This document shows, one piece after another, positions 56,326 through 64,000 of a stretch of DNA of 64,000 nucleotides. The first letter of the stretch is position 1. Every line of letters starts with the position of its first letter. The notes beneath the pieces are model-generated. The model saw only the letters and a program-made list of their open reading frames with translations. It had not been told where the DNA came from and made no database searches. Source of the DNA: Platycnemis pennipes (taxonomy: Eukaryota; Arthropoda; Insecta; Odonata; Platycnemididae); contig OW121854.1 of NCBI GenBank assembly GCA_933228895.1, positions 9,055,131 to 9,119,130 of the forward strand, given 5' to 3'. The position numbers were made by a program, and so were the translations under genes.

Positions 56326-56813
56326 TAGTATAGTTTTCCACCTCAAATACACTTTATTTCATAACCTGAAGTTTGTAGTTATTCGGTTTACAACCAGTTG
56401 CATGGAAGAACTGATAATGAGTTCCCAAATATCCTATTATGTAACATCATTCCCACAACCATAAAATACAAGTTTCAGGTTCGTTAGATCTCTTTAACTA
56501 GGTTTTAACTAGCATTTCTCAGGCTTCTGGTTTTCAAATATGAGCTCTATTTCTTCACTTTTTTTCATCTTTGAATCAATTATCCTGCATTTTCCTGGTT
56601 GCCCCCTGGTTACACTGAAGGTCAACAAAAATCAACTGCACTTCCAAAATCAACTTTAATTGTTTTATAAAAAAATGATTCCATAAACTTTGCAACAATA
56701 AGATGCTACAACTTTTTACGCCAAAACATTGGAGACAGGCAAGTTTGCGAAAATGGATGTCACATTTGTTCATGCTGCAAACATTTATAATGGAGATGTA
56801 CACAACAACCAAC

Positions 56814-56976
56814 CTGTTTCGTGGAACACTGAACCAGTATTCTGGGCGCATCTTCTTCTTGCCATAGGACATAATGGGAGTGGATCGGGGGATCTTTCGG
56901 TCCTTTGGTTTCCCCATCCTCAGCCTCAGGTACAGGGGTGGGTCTTCACAGGAACGTGCTGGCCTAGGTATCAGCT
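56814..56976 (-). CDS. mtd: mustard/OXR1-family exon, upstream of 53695 exon
   Basis: This is an internal exon of 163 nt: two bases, 53 codons, then two bases of an Arg codon completed in the next exon. The acceptor is after TTCCATTCTGTGTGGTTAG, a good pyrimidine tract. The donor is CGAAACAG followed by GTTGGT. The product reads ...PARSCEDPPLYLRLRMGKPK, RSTPIMSYGKKKMRPEYW, FSVPRN, then R across the junction into VDDLYSF. The PPLYLRLRMGKP and RPEYWFxVP blocks are hallmarks of arthropod mustard/OXR1 proteins just N-terminal to the segment in the next exon. A nearer acceptor (CCTAG at about 56966) is possible but has a poorer tract. Plus-strand frame 56729-56980 is its shadow. Exons for LysM/GRAM or N-terminal parts were not found to the right. 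Confidence 0.87.
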
Positions 56977-59900
56977 CTAACCACACAGAATGGAACAAGA
57001 GAATTAGATTTCCAGAGGGAAACAATTCATGAGATTATTGAGTATTACCAAAAGGAAAGGAACACAAAATTCAGAATATCTGCCATGGTCATTTAAAAAT
57101 GAGATTCCGTAAGTGAAACTACACAATAACTGTCAATTGTAAAATGGTGAAGGATAAATAATTTTTACCCCAGCCATTAAGGTGATACATTTACAAAGGT
57201 ATGTACTTACAATGTACGATTACTAAAATTCAAAAGGTTATGTGTCTGTAAGGAGGTTATTTACTGTGCATTTACACACATGGTGACACATTTAACATAA
57301 TCAGAGTCCTGGTTTACGCCATATTTTCATACAGTTTGTACATTCCAGGATGATATGAGAAAAGATATTTATTAACCTTTGACAGTCATTGTATCTAGTT
57401 TCCACTGGAAGTGTTCAGTCAATTTGGAAAATAGAGCTTACTTGATAATATTACATCCAGACAGTTTCCCCATCAGAAAGGGTATATAACCTTATTCCAG
57501 AAGAATTACGGATTGAGAGAAAATTAAAACATTATTTATTCCAAAGAGGGCACAGAAACAAAAAAATTAAAGTAATTTTGGGATTCCACAGCAGATATTC
57601 CAAATTATCCTTAAATATCAAACCCCTTCATACAAACAACCGAGCATCACAAAGAGATAATGTAAAAACACTCTGGCATAAATCAAATTTAAATTCTTAT
57701 TTATTACCATATATGTTAGAACACTGAGAGTGTATTAATATTCACACACAGCATGTCAATAATTAAGTATGTGCTTTGCAATGTATTTTTGTGAGAATGT
57801 TCATAACAAACACAAGCCTAATTTAAGGCTACCAGTCATCAACACCAATATTAGGCAAGAGATGTTCTGTCAATCACATGAAACACTGAATGTCAATAAC
57901 TAGCAAAAATTTATGCATTTCATGTTAAAAACAATGTCAACTTATGTATATTTTTGGCATTGTGTAGCATATTTGACAGATTCAAAAGGCTTCACTATAT
58001 TCTAGAACTATGAATATCATTTAGAATAAAATAGCAGATAAGTATTATATATCCAATAAAATAGCTGTTTAGCAGTAAAAAGATTGCAGCATGCAACACT
58101 TACATACAAAAATATATACACATATTTACACACCACTAATGAATTAAGTAATTATTTGAAAGAGTAACCATTATAATTAAATCAAAATACTACAAATTGC
58201 CAGGCATACTCAAGATTCCAGCACTGTACAATCTTCAACTAGTAAATTAGCCAACTGATTAACCAGCACAATAAAATAAAATAAGTCTAGCGATGAGACA
58301 GAGTGTGCAAGAGCCATAATCGATCTCCAGCTAAAATGAGTGCAAATACACAGCTGATAGTAGAGTGCATGCCGGTCAAAGCTCCAAACAAAATTGCTGT
58401 CGTAGAATTTTTTAGCAAAATGTAATTGCACATATCATACATGACATTTCCCTCTATACCCATATTTTCAAACAAAATAGAGGTTGCCTCATAATCGTTA
58501 ACACAGTTATTTGGATCAAATTAAAAAGACTTGCTTCTCAAATAATTCAACCCATACCTTGTGCTACTTACTCACAGGGAAAAGAATTGTAAATACTTCA
58601 CTGAAGCCTACTTTACACTAAACTACCATTTTTATGAGGCCATTTTTCAGTAGCAAAATTAAATCTCATATTGAATTGAATAGCAAAACTAACTGCAAAC
58701 AGACTTCAAGGCCTTCTTTCTTATGCATTGTCACACACAATATCAAAAATTGATATGCATTGAGCGTAATATTTTCTGTTTTAACTTGAGGATGAAGCAC
58801 GTTATTATCAAGAAAGAACTGCTCAGTTCCATTAAGTTTTGAATAAGTCTCTCTATATGAAACATTTCTGCCAAAATTTATTTTCATTATGTCAAACATG
58901 TATTTCTTTCTTTTCAAGATGGGAAAATTATATTGAATAACAGATAAAACACAAATTTTTTCTGATGTAAAGATTATCCAAGCTGGAGTTTTATTAAATA
59001 TATTTAAATATGAGAAATTTTTAAAGTTTGTTATCTGAATTAAGTGGAATGTCTTTAAGTGGAATGAAAAGTTTTGAATGGAGTGTTAAGACTACTGAAA
59101 ACGGACACTATCAGAAAAGAGAACAGAAATTTATCAAAGTGTTGGGATTAAAAAAATTATAAATTGGCGATAAAAATTATGAAAGTTATACCCAACGTGT
59201 AACTAAAAAAATTCAGGGTCATTTTGTTATGTCTTGTCTTCAAATTAAGCAACAACTACAGTATTTCTTATGAGTAAAATATATATTCACAGAACTTGAT
59301 GGCCTTCAAAGTGAGATAAATACTATTGTGAACTACATTCACAAAGATTCATTTAAAACAAATGTTTGCACTCAAATAATTGGCAAGAACTAAGAGCTCT
59401 CATATACCCTGATAACCAACATTTGACAGATGAAATTAATGCCAATTTCATGGAAAATTAAATTTCCTATGTAGGTATCCAACAGAATATGTTCATGCTC
59501 CAATGCTAAAAAATAAAGCTGTGCTATAGTGAATTTAATTTTGCATTCAGTGAATATCCTTACATTTTATAGCAATGTTTCACTTATCAAGTGGTCACTA
59601 AAATATTAATTGCACAAAAAATGTAATAATTATGATAAAAAATCAAACCGAGAAATCTGATTCCAAAGATAATTAAAACAAAAAAAAATTGTCACACTGT
59701 ATTAGGTAACATTTCATTTCACATGAGGCAGCATCAAGACTATGCATACATGCACAGGCCATTCTTCCTTAATATTTTAAGCATAACATCTTCATGTTAC
59801 TACAAGTATATCTTAAAGCCATTTTAGTGTTGCCTGAGGTTTTTCCTTCAAGCATTATAAGCAAAATGCACATCACTCAATGACCTCAAATCTGATAAAT

Positions 59901-62900
59901 ATTAATGTATACATAGATTACATTTACAAATTCAAAATAGAAACAATAAAAAATAATGTACAGTTCAAACCTTAAATAATAAAAATTCTTTAGTTAAAAT
60001 TCCAAGTGATTAAATACATCATCCACTTCCAAGTCAACATGTCACACTAAATATCACTTCAGCTTCCAGCAAGTCTCCAACTTATCCCTTATAATGCATG
60101 CACAAGGCATCTGGTGAAATTTAACTCCCTTCATAGCAGTCCAATTCTATCAAGCTGTCACTTGGGATAACATGCTGCAAGGGAATTACTATAGGAAAAA
60201 AAACTAAGGTTGTCTACTGCTCTAAAAGTATCATTTATCAAGACCATGAAAAGGGCACAACATGTATTAAATAGTTAGTAAAAACATTCTAAGTTCAAGT
60301 AAGATCTCTCCGACTACGTAATGTGGGCCAAAACATGTCTGTGTGTGACAAGAAAGAAATGTAAGGGTGCTAAAAAAAATTGGACCCAATTTGAGACAAA
60401 ATTTTAAATACAGCAGCATTTTTACCAATAATGAATACACATTTAGGTAAAGATTCCATTTTGTAATGATGGTTGGAAACACTAAAAATAAATTGAAGGT
60501 CATAATTTGGAAAAGCCAGTTCATATAAGCCACATTGCATGGATACCTCTACAGGATTTTTGGTCTAAATTGGAACAACGATATACCCAGATGGTATACT
60601 ATCCACTTTAGCTTTCAAACTTATAATTCCTGTAGTACTCAACTACATGGAGCATAATTTAAATTTCCAAATTTCTTTCTCTACCATAATTTAGAATTGT
60701 ATATTTTTCTAATGACATGAACCCTGCGAATGTTTTAATACCAAAACCACTTGAATCTTAATATGTAGTCTCCATTATCCCTCCATGAGATGATGCAACA
60801 AATTATATTTGGCATGTCTTTGTTTCAGCAACGCTCCCACAGAATATATATGAAATCAGCAAAAAATGTCTCAATCCTCACCAGCGAAGAAAACTTAGAA
60901 ATCCAAAAAAAAGGCAACTGGTATTAAAAACTGCTTCGGGTGACAAAAGTACAAGAAAATGTATGTAAAATGAGAAAATTCAGATTGAATGTAATGTAAG
61001 AAGGGTATGAACTGAGTTTCATCTTTCTTAAAGAATACTTGGCAAATAGACAGAGACATTTAGCTATTTAAAGTACACCTCATTAATAGGTGCCATACAA
61101 AAGGGAATCTGAAGAAAAAATTTCTTTTCCTGGCAGAGAGGACTCAATAAAAGATTTATCATTTGATAACAAAATGCCATGGCACAATAAAAAGATTTAG
61201 CCCAGCTATGTGATTGGTTAGTATTTAACACATTTAAAACTATGTATCGAGCCATTTCATCTGTGCGCTGATGCTCAGAGAAAAGAAATTTCCATCACAA
61301 CCTGAATAAACTACCGAGATATAATGATGTTCCAACTATTTCCATAAATCTGTAGAAGCCTTCAGAAACTTTTTATGGAACTCAATACTCCAGGAATGAA
61401 TGCCATTCATTACAAAAACACTAACAGACACAATATACATGTAAAAACATTTATACAAGTTATGAAACATAGAAGGAAATTTAAAATGGCATTTTTACAA
61501 GCTACTGCAAGTAGACAACCTTATGTAAGAGAAATAGAAAAGTTGGGATTCCATTTGAAGGCACAAAGAAAATGGAATATGAGTGCCATAACACACAATA
61601 GCAGAAGAAATGTTTAGAAGAGAAAGGAATGCATTTGTTATATAAACCAAGAGCAACCTACCCAAGCCTTCGAGCAGAGGGAAATTAGGTGCTTTGACTC
61701 CCCGTTGGAAAACAAAGAAGATATCAATCCATTAGTTTTGCAAGGTTAAATACATGTCATTCAATCACTTAGGTTTAGAAAATATCTTCTCCCTTGATGA
61801 AAGTCAGGCTTGAACTTCCAAGCACCATTAATGACAGCTCCACAACTAATCAGATAGAAAGCAGAGTTAATCAAGGGCAGCACATTATTTTTGGGGGAAA
61901 TCAAGTGATTTGCCACCTGCACCCTCCACTAACTGAAATGACTGAAATCAACCATGGAGCCAGGGTAATTAGCACAGGTTCTTCACCCCATATTACAGAA
62001 ATCACAATGAAATGGCCACACTGAGGGTAATAGGAACACCTCATTAATAGGCACTGAAAAACGATGCAATTCATTACCTTGCTAAAAATACTGTATTTAT
62101 TGGAGATGATAATTAATATGACATAAACTAGTATATCTAAGGATGAACTCATCTGGCCTGAAAAATAAATTCTGAAAAGTTTCATACTGTTTTGTGAGTG
62201 AGACATAAAATGAAACTTTGTTCCTATAGCAACGAGGAATACTGCCTTTTCTGGCATAAAAGGAAAACAAGCATGGAATGCGAACTGAGTTTTGACAAAG
62301 ACTCATACTGGGTAAAGAGACTACATACTCATCACTTTCTACTTATTTGCAAATGGTAAACCTCAGAATTGATGAATGAAGAAATTAATAAATATTTATG
62401 AATTTCTTTATCATTATTTTTTATTTATGAATTCATAAATATTTATGAATTTCTTCAAAGCAAAAAGGGTTTTCACACTCAAAAATATAGCAAGGGCTGA
62501 AAACAGCAGTATATATCACCATGTTTGACACTTTTGAAAGATAAGGATGAAACAATCCTGCAACTAATTTTATATAACAAAATCGTGACACTTTTTAGAT
62601 CACCGCAGTCCCTGGAAACTTCCTCCCTATGAGAGAAACAGGATTAACTGACAATTAAGTGGAAGACCTTGGAATCTTCTCTGTAATGCCACCATCATAA
62701 AATTATTCTAAAACAATTTGAGAGCTGAATATTGGATAACCTCACTCAAGAACACAGGTGTGTAAAGATACCAAACAGTCATTCAACATTAAAAATGCAT
62801 AGCAACCTTATCAACAAGATTTTATTCGACAATTACTGTGAGTTGAAAATTTTTATTTCACTCTAAAAATGTTCTGCATGATAAAATCAAGACAATCAAG

Positions 62901-64000
62901 AACATGTGATGTTCAACATCAACTTTTGTTGAGGTCTTCAAACTAACATGCTAAGAATACTTCCTTTCACATAAAAGTGAAAAATGGTGGTGTCCTAGCT
63001 AACACCCTAACCATGGATAGTACAGAATGAAATGACAACATTTCCCTTCAATTCTTCACCATAAATGTCATCCCTGCAGAAGATTTCAATTTCCTTCCCT
63101 TTCTATATCAATGTACCCCTAGATTTTCCCACTTGAAATCAATGAATTTAACTTAATCATGAGTAAAAATCTTTGAGTAATTGCCCATATCTTTGTCCCA
63201 CTAATGCAGGGTAAACAATTAGCAGAGTTCAAAATTTATTCACAAATTTTGATGATTATATGTATTATGGAAATTAATCTTAGCCATCAAAAGTTTTCAT
63301 AAGCACAAAATATAACAATAATATACAATACTTAGCACAGGGAATGTTGGCTAGTTCATTCTTAACACATTTATGAAATATTATAGTATTCAAGCTAACT
63401 TAATCCCTGAGAAGAAAATTTGAAAATTGGATTCAGCTGTAGTACAAATGTAAGCTGAAGGTTAAAATGGAAAATGTTGGAAATATGTGCACACTAACTA
63501 CCATTGAAATGCTGGAAATGCCTTCTGGTAAAAATAACCAAGCACAATCAAGGTTGCTATTCAACCAAAATTTCACAAACAAAATTACACAAATGATATG
63601 AAATAAAACCTCAGTCCAAAATCAAATGTATAAATTAATGGCACTCAGTGAACTGGTTTACTGTATCATTTGAAACTCCACCCAGAAATGTAATACATTG
63701 AGGACATCATATTTCATACCCAGCATCAAGAATTAAATTTGTGGCTGTGTAGTCAACATAGAAATTATGGAATCATTGAGGACCAGTAAACTGGTAAACC
63801 TTTAATCGTATAACACTAACTTTTTTTACTTGAATGACCGTCAATGTCACTTTTATCAATCTAGAATCCAGGGGCAATCATCAGCTGCATCAAAATAAGT
63901 ATTTTTTAATTCTCACCAAGTTTTCCACTCTTTTCAACATGGAAAACTTCAATGGACTAAAACCCTTATCTTGCCCAGTATTGTCCTTGTACCATTCAAA
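56977..64000. other. AT-rich, repeat-poor region upstream of the mtd exon
   Basis: Seven kilobases with no recognisable LINE, SINE or TIR element, in contrast to the left of the window. It is most simply an mtd intron extending past the right edge. Frames such as 61375-61617 (plus) and 61901-62257 (minus) show no known motif. A short direct repeat (AAATATTTATGAATTTCTT) occurs twice at about 62390-62455, and ACCTCATTAATAGG occurs at 61076 and 62038. A possible minus-strand terminal exon at 60121-60174 is noted among the findings. Confidence 0.45.

Larger units (their letters stand above)
53933..56813 (-). other. mtd: mtd intron (2881 bp) with three TIR elements
   Basis: Bounded by the donor ACAG/GTTGGT at 56813-56808 and the acceptor CTCGACAG at 53940-53933 (minus strand). 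It holds TIR elements at 54071-54907, 55050-55289 and 55399-56325, so about 2 kb of the 2.9 kb is transposon-derived. Confidence 0.75.

Overview
This is a window of eukaryotic nuclear DNA, almost certainly from an arthropod and most likely an insect with a large, repeat-rich genome. The evidence is two spliced minus-strand exons of an OXR1/mustard (mtd) family gene with normal splice sites, together with a dense population of non-LTR retrotransposon relics, tRNA-derived SINEs and short terminal-inverted-repeat (TIR) DNA elements. No bacterial or viral gene organisation is present. The species cannot be named from the sequence alone.

Layout. From 1 to about 49 kb the window is intergenic or intronic DNA packed with repeats. 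The main groups are: (a) ten fragments of one LINE family on both strands, several with a shared 3' hairpin and a GTAGAT-type tail; (b) relics of a second, RTE-type LINE with the same 3' end and in one case a GAT-rich tail; (c) a tRNA-derived SINE family plus other tRNA-like SINE heads; (d) TIR elements, including a hAT-type element with a perfect 8-bp target duplication, two pogo/Tigger-type elements flanked by TA, three related elements flanked by TTAA/TTTA, a 313-bp foldback family in four copies, and a pair of about 530-bp elements. Several GC-richer islands (about 1.8, 16.3, 23.5, 26.6, 40.6, 49.4 kb) carry open frames on both strands that I do not recognise as genes.

From about 49.7 kb to the right end the DNA is more AT-rich and has fewer recognisable repeats. 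It holds the only gene I can support. Two exons of an mtd/OXR1 orthologue at 56814-56976 and 53695-53932 (minus strand) join in frame across a 2881-bp intron and encode the segment just before the TLDc domain. The TLDc exons were not found at lower coordinates, so either the next intron spans most of the window or short exons were missed. The intron between the two exons has accumulated three TIR elements, and a fourth lies just past the second exon. One of them has mariner-type TIRs enclosing part of a LINE reverse transcriptase.

I found no convincing new multi-gene system. The most unusual objects are the reverse-transcriptase-bearing TIR element in the mtd intron, a microRNA-sized hairpin inside a nested hAT-type element, and a 156-bp foldback whose loop carries a hammerhead-like motif.
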